Assembly (NCBI RefSeq): GCF_042477335.2
Contig: NC_091251.1
Location: 86,319,501 to 86,383,500, forward strand
DNA length: 64,000 nucleotides
Reading direction: 5' to 3'
Origin: Ovis canadensis
Lineage: Eukaryota > Chordata > Mammalia > Artiodactyla > Bovidae
Shown one piece after another: positions 46,059 through 57,040 of this stretch (within the stretch, counting starts at the first letter, position 1; every line of letters begins with the position of its first letter). Position numbers and translations under genes: made by a program. The notes beneath the pieces are model-generated. The model saw only the letters and a program-made list of their open reading frames with translations, searched no databases and was not told the origin of the DNA.

Positions 46059-46275
46059 TTGTAAGCAGTGCGGGACCATCAAAGGCCTTTCAGCTTGGCC
46101 ACCAACACCATTAGAACTGTGCTTAGAAAGAGGACTAGGAAGGAAATCAATGGTGAATTGCCACAGTTCAGAGACCAGAGGCCAGGTAAATCACTAGATG
46201 ATTACAGTAACCAAGTGAGAGAATGAGTGCCTGAACTAGAATCAGATTATGAGAATCGGAAGGAAGGGATTTGAA

Positions 46276-46463
46276 AGGATCTGCCTGCAATGCAGGAGAC
46301 CCAGGTTCGATCCCTGGGTCAGGAAGATCACCTGGAGAAGGGCACTGCAACCCACTCCAGTATTCTTACTCGGAGAATCCCATGGACAGAGGAACCTGGT
46401 GGGCTATAGTCCATGGTGTCGCAAAGAGTCAGACAGGACTGAGCGACTTTCACTACTCACTAC
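46276..46463 (+). mobile_element. Bov-tA SINE, 5'-truncated
   Basis: It starts within the tRNA-like head (GGATCTGCCTGCAATGCAGG) and ends in GACTTTCACTACTCACTA. Confidence 0.9.
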
Positions 46464-46901
46464 ATTTAAATTCATAGCTCTGCAGGCAAACAATAGTCCA
46501 TCCCTGATTGGAAAATATTGTCTAATATTGAGACATTTCTAATTTAATGAGGAAGACATAACTAGAGAAAACATGCAATTATATTCAAAGATGTAAAGCG
46601 AAGCATAATAAACAGTTCTAGGAAGTGAGATACAAGCAATCACTATGTGGAGTGAAAGGCAGGAAGGTGGCATTGGGTTAGCTCCGACTGCTTCTGCCAA
46701 ACAGATGATTAGCTGGTGTTTAAAGTCAAGGAGCAGCTTTGTAGAGAGAAGTGTCTGTGAGGCAATTTGCACATGCTTTTCTATGAAAATAATTTGTTCA
46801 GAGGGGAATTATTCAGGTTCAGCCAAGAAATTTTTAATTCTGGGGATTAGTCTAAAGATAGCAGGGAAAAAAGAATAGAAAACAAAGTAGAAGGTGATCG
46901 T
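46464..46901. other. Intergenic sequence without firm assignment
   Basis: It contains purine-rich text (TAATTTAATGAGGAAGACAT, GGCAGGAAGGTGGC) of the type found in an ancient unnamed mammalian repeat. No gene. Confidence 0.35.
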
Positions 46902-46903
46902 TA

Positions 46904-47398
46904 CAGATATTCTTCAATTTACAATGGTGGTCCTGATAAACCCATCATAAATTGAAAATATCCTAAGTCAAAAATGCATTTAATACACCTAAACTACCTA
47001 TGAACATAGCTTAGCCTAGCCTACCTTAAACATAACACTTACATTAGCATACAGTTGGCAAGATCACCTAACACAAAGCCTGTTTTTTAATTAAGTGTTG
47101 AGTATCTCATGTAATTTATTGTATACTGGCAGTGAAAGTGAAAAACAGAATGGCCGTGTGGACACAGAATGGTTATAAGTGTCTCAGTTATCTAATCTTG
47201 TCATCTAGTACTTGACTGAAAGCTGCAGCTCCTTACTCTCCCCTGCCCTGCCCAGCCTGTTGTACTGCATATCCTTAGCTCTGGAAACTATCAAAATTTA
47301 GAATTTGAGGTATGGTGTCTACTAAATGTGTAATATCTTTGCACCATCATATAGTCAAAAAATCTTCAATCAATCCATCACAAACCAGGGAATGTCTG
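46904..47398. mobile_element. Tigger/mariner-type non-autonomous element with TIRs and TA duplication
   Basis: The ends are imperfect 24-bp terminal inverted repeats: CAGATATTCTTCAATTTACA at the left, and the inverse of CCATCACAAACCAGGG plus AATGTCTG at the right. TA flanks both ends (46902-46903 and 47399-47400), the target duplication of Tc1/mariner elements. The 495-bp interior has no coding frame. It is a member of an old mammalian Tigger-related family; the subfamily was not assigned. Confidence 0.85.
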
Positions 47399-47853
47399 TA
47401 TATCCCGTGGCTGAATTATTTTGTCAGAATGCAATATTCCCTTTAAAAGTAAAGGAAACAGAGATGATGGGGAATGGGAATTTGGCCTATGACTGCACTA
47501 AGGAGGAAAAAAAATGCAAGTTGACTGAACTTTAAGGGGCTACCACTCTCCTGCTAGTACAATAAATCTGTTAATGATTTATTAGCTATTTTATTAGCTG
47601 TAAACCAAAGCACCACAGTGAAAAAAAAAATAATAGTTTTGGTGGATTCTATTCACTTCACTCCAAACTTTTCATAACAGAACATCTTAGGACTTAATGG
47701 AAATTTAATTGTATAAAAATTCAAATTTAAATATTCTGTGGCAAGCATTTTTAAAATAAAGCATAAACAGTTTTTAAAAGAAAATATTTCTGCTAAGTAA
47801 AGATATGACTCTCTGGGTGTGATTCAGTGTCTTGCCTGCAAAGTCAAATGTCT

Positions 47854-48107
47854 TTTTTTTTTCAATTAATTTATTTTTTAATCGAAGGATAATTGCTTCA
47901 GAATTGTTGGTTTCTGCCAAACATCAACATGAATCAGCCATAGATATACATATGTCCCCTCCCTCTCGAATCTTCCTCCTACCTCCCTCCCCATCCCACC
48001 CCTCTATGTTGCTACAGAGCCCCAGTTTGAGTCCCCTGAGTCATAACAGCAAATTCCTATCTATTTTACATATGGTAATATAAGTTTCCATGTTACTTAC
48101 ATTGTAA
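47854..48107 (-). mobile_element. L1 3' end with 9-bp TSD
   Basis: The inverse ruminant L1 3' UTR: a T run, ATCGAAGGATAATTGC, CATCAACATGAATCAGCCAT and CATATGTCCCCTCCCTC. CAAATGTCT occurs at 47845-47853 and 48108-48116. It is a 5'-truncated insertion of about 250 bp. Confidence 0.88.
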
Positions 48108-48345
48108 CAAATGTCTCAATCCATGTCCTACAATTGATACGTTAAATTTTGTGATATACTTCTTTGCACTTCATGTAATATTGAAACATTTTGAAGACTC
48201 ATGTTCTATAAAGGCAAAATGTTGCTGTCATTTCTAATGGAACTTTCCTTAAAGTAGAAGGGAAATACAATACACAGTCTTGGCCTTGGTTGTTCTGCCT
48301 TCAACAGATAATTTATCATAGTGAACTGTGGTAAATCATTGATTC

Positions 48346-48560
48346 GGGCTTCTCTGGTTGTCCAGATGGTAAAGAATCTGCCTGCAATGCAGGAGACCCA
48401 TGTTCAATCCCAAGGTCAGGAAGATCCCCTGGAGAAGGAAATGGCTACCCACTCCAGTATTCTTGCCTGGAGAATCGCATTAATCGAGGAGCCTGGCGGG
48501 CTGCAGTCCGTGGGATCACAAAGATTTGGACATGACTGAACGACTTAAGCACATGTGCAG
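48346..48560 (+). mobile_element. Bov-tA SINE with perfect 11-bp TSD
   Basis: A complete Bov-tA. ATCATTGATTC occurs at 48335-48345 and 48561-48571. Confidence 0.95.
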
Positions 48561-48642
48561 ATCATTGATTCAGCCACTTTTACAATGAGTTCAAAGAACT
48601 TTATCAATAGAAATGCACCTTCTAAGTAATTTAGCTTCAAAA

Positions 48643-48679
48643 CTATTGTATTGTATATTTGTATTGTATTGTATTGTAT
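48643..48679 (+). repeat. (TATTG)n pentanucleotide repeat
   Basis: Several TATTG units with one ATATT interruption. Probably length-variable. Confidence 0.9.
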
Positions 48680-48984
48680 ATTTGAATGTTGCTAAGAGAG
48701 TAGCTTTTAAAAGTTCTCATCACAAGAAAAAAAGAACTAACTGTGAGGTGATGGATGTTAACTAAAATTACAGTAATGTATTAAATCATTATGTTATACA
48801 CCTTAAACTAATACAATGTTCAGTGTGAATTATATCTCCTTAAACCCCTCCAGGGGACGGAGAAACTGTATTACTTAATAAGAAAATGATAATATTCATT
48901 TTAAATTGAATATTCATTATTATCAATCTATTTCCTTTTGCCTATCTGGAATCCAGCTAAATTTGTTTGTTTGTTTAGAATTTT

Positions 48985-49315
48985 TAAATATTTTTATTGA
49001 AGTATAGTTGATTTACAATATTGTATTAGTTTTAAGTGTACAACAAAGTGATTAAGTATACATAGATACATGTATTTGTGTGTCTATATACATATATATT
49101 CTTTTTCAGATTCTATTCCATTATAGATTATTACAGGATAGTGAGTCTAGTTCCTTGTGCCATACAGTAGGTCCTTGTTGTTTATCTGTTTCATATACAG
49201 TATTGTGTATACATTAATCCCAAGCTCCTAATTTCTCTCCCCCTACCCATTCCGTTTTGGTAACCATAAGTTTGTTTTCTATGTCTGTGAGCCTATTTCT
49301 GTTTCAAATTAATTT
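48985..49315 (-). mobile_element. L1 3' end
   Basis: The inverse L1 3' UTR pattern: TTTTTATTGAAGTATAGTTG, CAGGATAGTGAGTCTAGTTC, CATACAGTAGGTCCTTG and GTAACCATAAGTTTG. Confidence 0.88.
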
Positions 49316-49857
49316 CTTATTTGTTAAACTGCAAAATTTATATGTTGTAAACTAGTCACCATAAATTATTACTATTACTAAAATATTTTTGAAATGTAAA
49401 TGCCATTACATAGCACTTATGGCATCAATAAGTGGTCATTATTAATATTTTTGAATGATTATACCCATATTTATTAAATTATTTACATATAACCTAGTGA
49501 TTTTATCCTGCATCTCCGATTAGTTTTATACTTCTCAAAATTAGGATTTCCTCTGAATTCTCAAAAAGATACCTATCATAGCATAAATATAAAGATGTAT
49601 ATGAATATAGATAAAATTTTAAAAGTAAGAGTTGAATTTTTTTATCTTCTACATTTTCTCTGCCCCAGCCTTTCACTTTCTCCCAAAGGAATATTCTAAG
49701 GGAAAAAAAACGGTCTGAGAGTATCTCAGTCAACAAAATAAATGGTCTCTCACCCACTTTTACTTCTGGCCCACATAGGCTGAGATCACCATGGAATTTT
49801 TTTTCCCTTATGATATAGACCACTTATACCATTTTATTTTACCTCAAGTCTGTAGTG

Positions 49858-50178
49858 CCTTTTTTTTTTTTAATTTATGTATTTATTTTGACTATGCTAT
49901 GTCTTTGTTGCTGCAGGCAGGCTTTCTTTAGTTGCAGGGAGTGGGGACTACTCTTCATTGCGGTGCACAAGTTTCTCATTGTGGTGGCTTCTCTTGTTGC
50001 AGAGCACAGGCTCCAGGCTCACGGGCTTCAGTAACTGTGGCATGTGGGCTCAGTAGTTGGCACACGAGCTTAGCTGCTCTGCTGCGTGTCGAATCTTCCT
50101 GGACCAGAGATCGAACCCGTGATCCCTGAATTGGCAAGCAGATTCCTAACCCCTGTACTACCAGGGAGGTCCCTGCCC
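49858..50178 (-). mobile_element. CHR-type SINE, near full length
   Basis: An inverse CHR with a T-rich tail, TTAGTTGCAGGGAGTGG, GTGGCTTCTCTTGTTGCAG and the tRNA-like head ending CCAGGGAGGTCCC. Confidence 0.88.
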
Positions 50179-50514
50179 TGCCTTTCTTGATGCTTGTGTT
50201 CAGTTCTTCCTTGGATTTCATAAGCCAATACATTCCTTTTCTATTTAAGCGTTTTTTTGAGGTAGGTTTTGCAATTTTCAAATAAAATCACACAGGTGGT
50301 TAGAGGCAGAGTTAGAACTAAAAGTCAGATCCGATTGCTCACCTACAGCTTTGGTGATGAACAGTTGTTGTTGCTGCAAAACCTGTTGCTGTCCGCCAGA
50401 GGCAAGGACATGTGCTTTGCTTCTAAGTCATTTTTATTTCTACTAACAAGATGCTGAGAGCAAAATTGACACTGAATAAGGAGTTGATAAGTTACTATAA
50501 GCATATACAGTTAT

Positions 50515-50625
50515 GGAAAGAACATTATCTTGATTTGGAAGACCTAGATTTGGGGCATGGATCTGCCACTGACTTCCTGTAAGATCTTCAGCAAATCACT
50601 TATAGTTTCAGAGCACTAAGAACAA
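50515..50625 (+). mobile_element. MIR SINE fragment
   Basis: GATTTGGAAGACCTAG, TGGATCTGCCACTGACTTCC and GATCTTCAGCAAATCACTTA are in MIR order. Confidence 0.75.
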
Positions 50626-50759
50626 GAGCCTTGTAGGATTATGGAAAAGCTAAAAATAACCTCATATAGGTAAGAAATTTTTTAGCTCTAAAGTGGGTTA
50701 ACTGCAGGATATACATTGGAAATTTTATTTAAAGCCCTGTCTGAATTTGGTATATTATC

Positions 50760-51530
50760 ATTTTAACATCACCATACAAATATCCATCATTATCTCAAAC
50801 TCCACATACTTAGATACAACGCATTGTCTTCTTTATACCTCTGCCTCTATTCACCACCCCCTCAAATCTCTTCCTTGCTTTAAAAACTGCTTTTTAAAGG
50901 CAAACTGGATCACAGTTCTATCCTGCTTAAAGCTCTTCAGTGTCTCCCCATTGCCTTCAGAATAAAAAATTCAAATTTTACTTTGTCATTCCCGAAGAAC
51001 TAAATGTAGATCTGTCAGGATGTAAGAGGAGAAACCAGGTGATTGAGATCTAATCTGTCCAGCACTTTGGTTTTTACGTAGGCTATTTGGCTCCTACCTG
51101 ACTTTTTGTTGTCTTCTCCGCTCCTCCCATGAGGTATGCAAGCTAGGGGAACTTTAACAGGCACAGTGAAAGAAGCCAGGTGGTGTTCAGGCCTTGTAGA
51201 CAAGGTCATCATCATCCTGTTCCTGTCTCTCCCTCTTACTTTACTACTGCCTCGCTTATCCTCTTACCCTCACTCTATATTTAGTTATTCTGAAATGAAT
51301 TGCTCTGAATATTTCATGTTCCCTCCTGCCTCTGTGTCAGGGCTCTGTGTCTATTCTGTGTCAGCTTGTATTATTTCTGTCTTGAACTCACTTCCTTCTA
51401 TCTCTCACCTGGCTGAGTCCTTCAAGATTGTCTCCTACACTAGAACATAAATTAATTGAAGACAGGAATAATATCCTTGATTATTACCTATATCTGTCTG
51501 TATACCTAGCACCTAAATGTTGTCAATCAA
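50760..51530 (+). repeat. L2 LINE 3' portion
   Basis: CTCTTCAGTGTCTCCCCATTGCC, then CCTCCTGCCTCTGTGTCAGGG and a final ACATAAATTAATTGAAGACAGG with ATACCTAGCACCTAAATG follow the L2 3' end. The 104-codon frame at 51136-51450 is repeat-derived. Confidence 0.65.
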
Positions 51531-51539
51531 TATATATAT

Positions 51540-51747
51540 GGGCTTCTCTGGTGGCTCAGTGGTAAAGAAGCCTCCTGCCAATGTAAGAGATGTGGGTTCG
51601 ATCCCTGGGTCAGAAGATCCCCTGGAGCAGGAAGTGGCAACCTACTCCAGTATTCCTGCGTGGAAAATCCCACGGACAGAGGAGCCCGGTGGGCTACAGT
51701 CCATGGGGTTGCCAAGAGTGGGATGCTACTGATGACTGAACAACAAT
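51540..51747 (+). mobile_element. Bov-tA SINE
   Basis: A complete element from GGGCTTCTCTGGTGGCTCAG to a CTGAACAACAATA tail, inserted at the A/T-rich end of the L2 fragment. Confidence 0.9.
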
Positions 51748-51921
51748 ATGAGTGAAAGAGCTTTAGAAATCCATTCCTGCAGAACTCCCCTAGAAAGATT
51801 CTGAAAAAACTTGATTATTTGGGTTTGGCTCATTCCCAGCATAATTGTAGTTGTTTCTTATACAAATCTTTGAGAGACCTAATAATCCTTAGCGATGCCT
51901 CAGGTCTGTTCCAACCAGTGT

Positions 51922-52121
51922 AAGTGAAGTGAAGTAAAAGACACTCAGTCGTGTCTGACTCTTTGCAACCCCATGGATTATACAGTCCATGGAATTCTCC
52001 AGGCCAGAATACTGGAGTGGGCAGCCTTTCCCTTCTCCAGGGGATCTTCCCAACTCAGGGACCAAACCCAGGTCTCTGGCTTTGGGAGCTGATTCTTTAC
52101 CAGCTGAGCCACAAGGAAAGC
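51922..52121 (-). mobile_element. Bov-tA SINE with 11-bp TSD
   Basis: A complete inverse Bov-tA. CCAACCAGTGT lies at 51911-51921 and 52122-52132. The right copy is itself the start of a 13-bp tandem duplication. Confidence 0.94.
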
Positions 52122-52147
52122 CCAACCAGTGTGACCAACCAGTGTGA
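52122..52147 (+). repeat. 13-bp direct tandem duplication
   Basis: CCAACCAGTGTGA occurs twice in a row (52122-52134 and 52135-52147), exactly at the right target-site duplication of the neighbouring SINE. Confidence 0.95.
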
Positions 52148-52323
52148 CCAGCAGCTATTTGGTAACAAATTCCTTGGAATCATTTAACTCAATCACTAAG
52201 AGGCAACAAGAAAGTGAAGCTTTTTTCTTTTTTTAGATACCCAATTTTGATAATAAAAGTAATGTTTATTGAGTCTTATTACATGATGTGTACTATTTGA
52301 TAGGCTTTACTGATAGTAACTAA

Positions 52324-52409
52324 TTTAATCTGCACAACAACCCTGTAAGGTAAATCTTTTTTCTACTTTAATCTTCACAACAATCCTGTAAGGTAAATCT
52401 TTTTTCTAT
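52324..52409 (+). repeat. 43-bp tandem duplication within MIR
   Basis: Two consecutive 43-bp units start TTTAATCTGCACAACAACCC (52324) and TTTAATCTTCACAACAATCC (52367). They differ at only a few positions. Confidence 0.95.
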
Positions 52410-52554
52410 CTTCATTATATATATGAAAAATTGAGGTATAGAAAGATTAAACAAAATGCTCAAGGTCACTGAATTGGTAAGTAGCAGAGCCTGCTTTCAG
52501 GCACCTGACACCCAGAGCCCGCAGTCTTAACACATTATGTTATATTGCCTCCCA

Positions 52555-52717
52555 GTTCAGTTCAGTTCAGTCACTCAGTCGTGTCCGACTCTTTGTGACC
52601 CCATGGACTGCAGCACGCCAGGCTTCCCTGTCCATCACCAACTTCTGGAGCATGCTCAAACTCATGTCCATTGAGTTGGTGATGCCATCCAACCATCTCA
52701 TCCATCTCATCTCATCC
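52555..52717 (-). mobile_element. BovB 3' end with perfect 11-bp TSD
   Basis: The inverse of the last ~160 bp of BovB, starting GTTCAGTTCAGTTCAGTCAC. ATTGCCTCCCA occurs at 52544-52554 and 52718-52728. The distal end is a CATCTCATCCATCTCATC stutter. Confidence 0.94.
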
Positions 52718-52889
52718 ATTGCCTCCCAAGAGGTAGTAAAATAACCAGCTCAATCTTTGCTATTCTCTTATGACCATTATTAATTAGGAAATTCCATCTT
52801 CTTATTGTAAATAATATTCAATTGACTTCTGAATTCTCATGTTTTATCTGCATTCATTTTAATCACAAGATCAGATATTGAATGTTTAC

Positions 52890-53500
52890 CAAATGCAATG
52901 CATTAGGCTATAGGCCAGAGAAAATACACAGAGGAATGGGCACATCTGTGCCCTCAAGAAGTTTATATTCTAGAAGCAGAGAGAAAAACTGTAGACAACC
53001 TACTGTAGTAAAAGACAATTATGTTAAATACTTTAATGGAGGTACAGACAGTGTCAGGGAAATAATAGTGGAAGAGATTAATTCCCAAACAGGGAAGGAA
53101 CAGTATGTGTGTTGGATAGAAATTAAAATGGGGTAATTTTGGAAGGAAAACATTCAAAACGCAGGAAATGGTTAAACACAACGGGACTAGAAAAAGCAAG
53201 GCAGGTTTTAGAAACCAGTGAAAGCGTTCAGTGAGAGAAACGAGATGTTAGACCTCTTGGAAAGACTTAAAAGCTACACTAAGGAATTTGGACTTTATTC
53301 TCAGGCAGCAGAGAGCCAGAAAAAGAGCAAAAAGAGTGCAAAGAATGCTGAGGCTGGAGTCATGATCTTGGCAGAGATTTATTTGCTAGCCACGTGAGAA
53401 ATCAAATAAAATTTGACTTGATCAGGAGTTGGGCAAAAAAGAGGTTTTTTTTTGCAGAGAGGAGTGAGCAAGGATAGAAAGGACCAGGTGAGGGAGGTGG
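52890..53500 (+). repeat. Possible ancient interspersed repeat
   Basis: GCCCTCAAGAAGTTTATATTC and GGACTTTATTCTCAGGCAGC in this order resemble the same unnamed old mammalian repeat as at 4330. It is diverged. Confidence 0.35.
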
Positions 53501-53523
53501 GATATGAGGACGGTGTGATGGGT

Positions 53524-53722
53524 CGTTGCGTTAGTCACTCAGTTGTGTCCGACTCTGCAGCCCCATGGATTGTAGCCTGCTAGACTCCTCCATCCATGGA
53601 ATTTTCCAGGCAAGAGGCAGGAATACTGACATGGTTGCCATTTCGTTCCCCCAGGGATCTTCCCGACCCAGGGATCAAACCGCATTTCAGGCTGACTCTT
53701 GACCTTTTGAGCCACCAAGGGT
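53524..53722 (-). mobile_element. Bov-tA SINE
   Basis: An inverse Bov-tA with a small internal insertion (GAGGCAGGAATACTGACATGG) relative to its sisters. Confidence 0.88.
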
Positions 53723-54178
53723 TCCTCCTGTGATAGGAGAGTAAGTCAAGGGTGTTTCACCCTAATGCCAACCTCTTCTCAGGGAGCTACCCTAAAGGAG
53801 GGGCTGTATGCTGCCTCAGGACTCAGGGTGGGCCCAAGTACAGGATCCTGGAGGAAGGAAAGAAGCTTAAACAAAATTTGGTTAATATTTTTTCCTGTTG
53901 ATCAGTGGAGACAAAACATTTCAGCTCTTCATTTATGAGGCAAAGAATGGATATTTCTGTGTGGCTCTGTCATTGACAAACCAGGCAGGCATCTTATCTA
54001 AGTCCTCTGGGGAAGAAAGGTAAGGGAATTGTTTAACCGTCAGATAAAGGTCAGCTTTCTTTAGGCATTACTTGAGGCATTACTTTATACTCAGATTTCT
54101 GTTGAAAACATAAGTGTTAGTATTCTTTGGATGTCAAGCCCAAACCTGTTTAAGTATTATTGCAAGACCTAGGCATTG

Positions 54179-55173
54179 CCTCTTGAGAAATCTGTTTGTA
54201 GGTCAGGAAGCAACAGTTAGAACTGGACATGGAACAACAGACTGGTTCCAAATAGGAAAAGGAGTACGTCAAGGCTGTATATTGTCACTCTGCTTATTTA
54301 ACTTCTCTGCAGAGTACATCATGAGAAACGCTGGACTGGAAGAAACACAAGCTGGAATCAAGATTGCCAGGAGAAATATCAATAACCTCAGATATGCAGA
54401 TGACACCACCCTTATGGCAGAAAGTGAAGAGGAACTAAAAAGCCTCCTGATGAAAGTGAAAGAGGAGAGTGAAAAAGTTAGCTTAAAACTCAACATTCAG
54501 AAGACGAAGATCATGGCATCGGGTCCCATCACTTCATGGGAAATAGATGGGGAAACAGTGGAAACAGTGGCTGACTTTATTTTTTGGGGCTCCAAAATCA
54601 CTGCAGATGGTATCTGCAGCCATGAAATTAAAAGACGCTTACTCCTTGGAAGGAAAGTTATAACCAACCTAGATAGCATATTGAAAAGCAGAGACATTAC
54701 TTTGCCGACTAAGGTCCGTCTAGTCAAGGCTATGGTTTTTCCTGTGGTCATGTATGGATGTGAGAATTGGACTGTGAAGAAAGCTGAGTGCCGAAGAATT
54801 GATGCTTTTGAACTGTGGTGTTGAAGAAGACTCTTGAGAGTCCCTTGGACTGCAAGGAGATCCAACCAGTCCATTCTAAAGGAGATCAGTCCTGGGTGTT
54901 CATTGGAAGGACTGATGCTAAAGCTGAAGCTCCAGTACTTTGGCCACCTCATGTGAAGAGTTGACTCATTGGAAAAGACTCTGATGCTGGGAGGGATTGA
55001 GGGCAGGAAGAAAAGGGGACGACAGAGGATGAGATGGCTGGATGGCATCACCGACTCGATGGACGGGAGTTTGAGTGAACTCCGGGAGTTGGTGATGGAC
55101 AGGGAGGCCTGGTGTGCTGTGATTCATGGGGTTGCAAAGAGTCGGACACGACTGAGCGACTGAACTAAACTGG
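54179..55173 (+). mobile_element. BovB LINE, 1 kb, one frame with two stops, 8-bp TSD
   Basis: A 5'-truncated BovB from the RT palm ([19 protein letters not shown]) to the 3' end. A single frame runs from 54179 to about 55163. It is broken only by TGA at 54822-54824 (TGG to TGA) and TGA at 54954-54956 (CGA to TGA), both transitions. The catalytic YADD is intact at 54393-54404. AGGCATTG flanks it at 54171-54178 and 55174-55181. It cannot be autonomous because the endonuclease half is absent. Confidence 0.95.
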
Positions 55174-55181
55174 AGGCATTG

Positions 55182-56325
55182 TCATTCATTCTAACACACC
55201 CACATCTAATAAAAGGATAAAGACTCCAGTATTATTAAATTTATCTAGAACTTAGTCATTCCATTGTTTCCAAAGTTGTTCTTATTACACTTTCGCGCCC
55301 TGGGCTAGTCAGAAGTGGTTGTCAGATACTAAAATTATTGCTGAAAGATTAAGTGCAAACAATGGATCCTAGGCTTCAAAACTGTAATTTGAGCTCTGTA
55401 GTTTTAATTGTTGCTGGTTCAGGTTAACAAGGTGAGTTGACCTGAAGCAACCTTAGATTTTCTCAGTGTGAGGCTAGAGAAAGCTGGTATTTCAACCATC
55501 TAGTTGAGAGACAAACATTCCAGCTACTGCCAAAGACTCTCTCTCTTCGACCAAGCCTAAATCGACTTTGGGCTCAGTCCCTGGCCACTTAGTCTAGTTT
55601 TCCAAAGAATCCTGCTGAATTGGTTTAGTGAAAGTCCTCCACCTTTGGTATCTGATCACCTTGTATCAGATCAAATTCCTCATCCTGCGTTCTTGATATT
55701 TTAGGGCCAGTCTTTAGCAGGAATCTCCCTTATCCCTAATGTGTTCTATCCACTGACCTCTATCTTGCTCCTTGACTGTAAATCCCTGCTTGTCTTTATT
55801 GTATTCAGAGTTGAGCCCATTCTCTCTCCTCAAATGAAGAACCCTGGTTGCAGTAGTTTGTCTTGAATGAAATCTTCCCTAGTCTCTTTAAATAAAGTGT
55901 CATGAACATTTTTTTATTATCAAGTTCATATACATATTATATATATGTATCTCCAGAAGTAGGCTATCACTTCAGAAGCAGATCTCTGTTGCTTTCTTCT
56001 TTCTTATAGTGTTTTAACTGTTAGTGCATAGAATTATTTAGTTTCGTATATAAGTTATGAGTATTATAAAATCATATCATTTCCACTTACTGTCTTAAGA
56101 GAGCAAAACAATCTTTCACATCATAATTTGTATTTCAGAAATCTTTTTTGTATTAACTCTGCAACTAAATTTAACAACTTTAGATTTTCAAAACTAGGTA
56201 TATTTTCACCCAAAAATATACTCAATTGGAAAAGAGTTTAAATGAAATGCTCTTACATTGAGTTGGGAAGAATACCAGAATTAGCAAAGAATAATGATTC
56301 TTTGTAGTTTGCGTAGTACATTTCT
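55182..56325. other. Intergenic sequence without recognisable feature
   Basis: About 1.1 kb with no SINE, LINE or coding frame that I can support. Confidence 0.45.
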
Positions 56326-56329
56326 ATAA

Positions 56330-56500
56330 AGCTGGCTTTCATATACAATATTTCATGTGATCTTGACAATGATAATAAATAAGTTATTATCATCAATCTA
56401 TATTTGAGGCAACTTAGAATGTGGCAGAGCTGGAATGAGAATTAAGTCTGCTGGGTATCAGTGGAGTACTATGTTCCTTTTACTACACTGCTCTATATAC
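56330..56500 (-). mobile_element. MIR SINE
   Basis: An inverse MIR: TATTTCATGTGATCTTGACAATG, TTTGAGGCAACTTAGAATGTGGCAGAGCTGG and CTTTTACTACACTGCTC. Confidence 0.75.
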
Positions 56501-56818
56501 TACATAGCCAGAGAAATATTCTATGTAGGAGTGCAAGAAGATTAAATTAAAAGAAATGATGGTGTTGATGAAAGCATTTACTTTGAATAGATATGTCTTA
56601 TCTGCATTCTTTAACTGGTTCATGTTTGACATAATTCATAAATCTCCATTTGCAGAGGAATAATATTTGAATCTACAAATGTGTATATTTCTCTTCTACA
56701 GGTAAAATGGGTAATCAGACTAACATGTCCTTGATAACCAAAATCAGAGAAGGACAAAGCAAGTAAAGAAAACTGCTGGCTACTAGCACTCATAAAATAA
56801 GGTGAATATTCTAAACAA

Positions 56819-57026
56819 GGGCTTCCTTGGTGGCTCAGATAAAGAATCTGCCTGCAAGGCAGGAGCCCCAGGTTCGATTCCTGGGTCAGGAAGATCCCCT
56901 AGAGAAAGGAATGGCTATCCACTCCAGTATTCTTGCCTGGAGAATTCCATGGACAGAGGGACCAGGGGTGGGCTAAGTCCATGGGGTCGCAGAGTCGGAC
57001 CCAACTTAGCTACTAACACTTTCATT
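56819..57026 (+). mobile_element. Bov-tA SINE
   Basis: A complete Bov-tA ending CTACTAACACTTTCAT, 14 bp before the next BovB copy. TAAACAA on both sides (56812-56818 and 57028-57034) is a weak candidate target-site duplication. Confidence 0.9.
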
Positions 57027-57040
57027 ATAAACAAAACATT

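Larger units (their letters stand above)
52270..52728 (-). mobile_element. MIR SINE with internal tandem duplication, cut by BovB at its end
   Basis: The inverse MIR pattern is present: TTTAATCTGCACAACAACCCTG, AAATTGAGGTATAGAAAG, CTCAAGGTCACTGAATTGG, AGTAGCAGAGCCTG and GTCTTAACACATTATG. The final ATTGCCTCCCA is duplicated around a BovB insertion at 52555-52717. Confidence 0.85.

Noticed and set aside
54497..55051. 184-codon minus-strand frame (and similar ones at 17424, 6041 and 62212)
   Set aside because: These are antisense readings of BovB. The repeated appearance of near-identical peptides reflects repeat copies and not a gene family.
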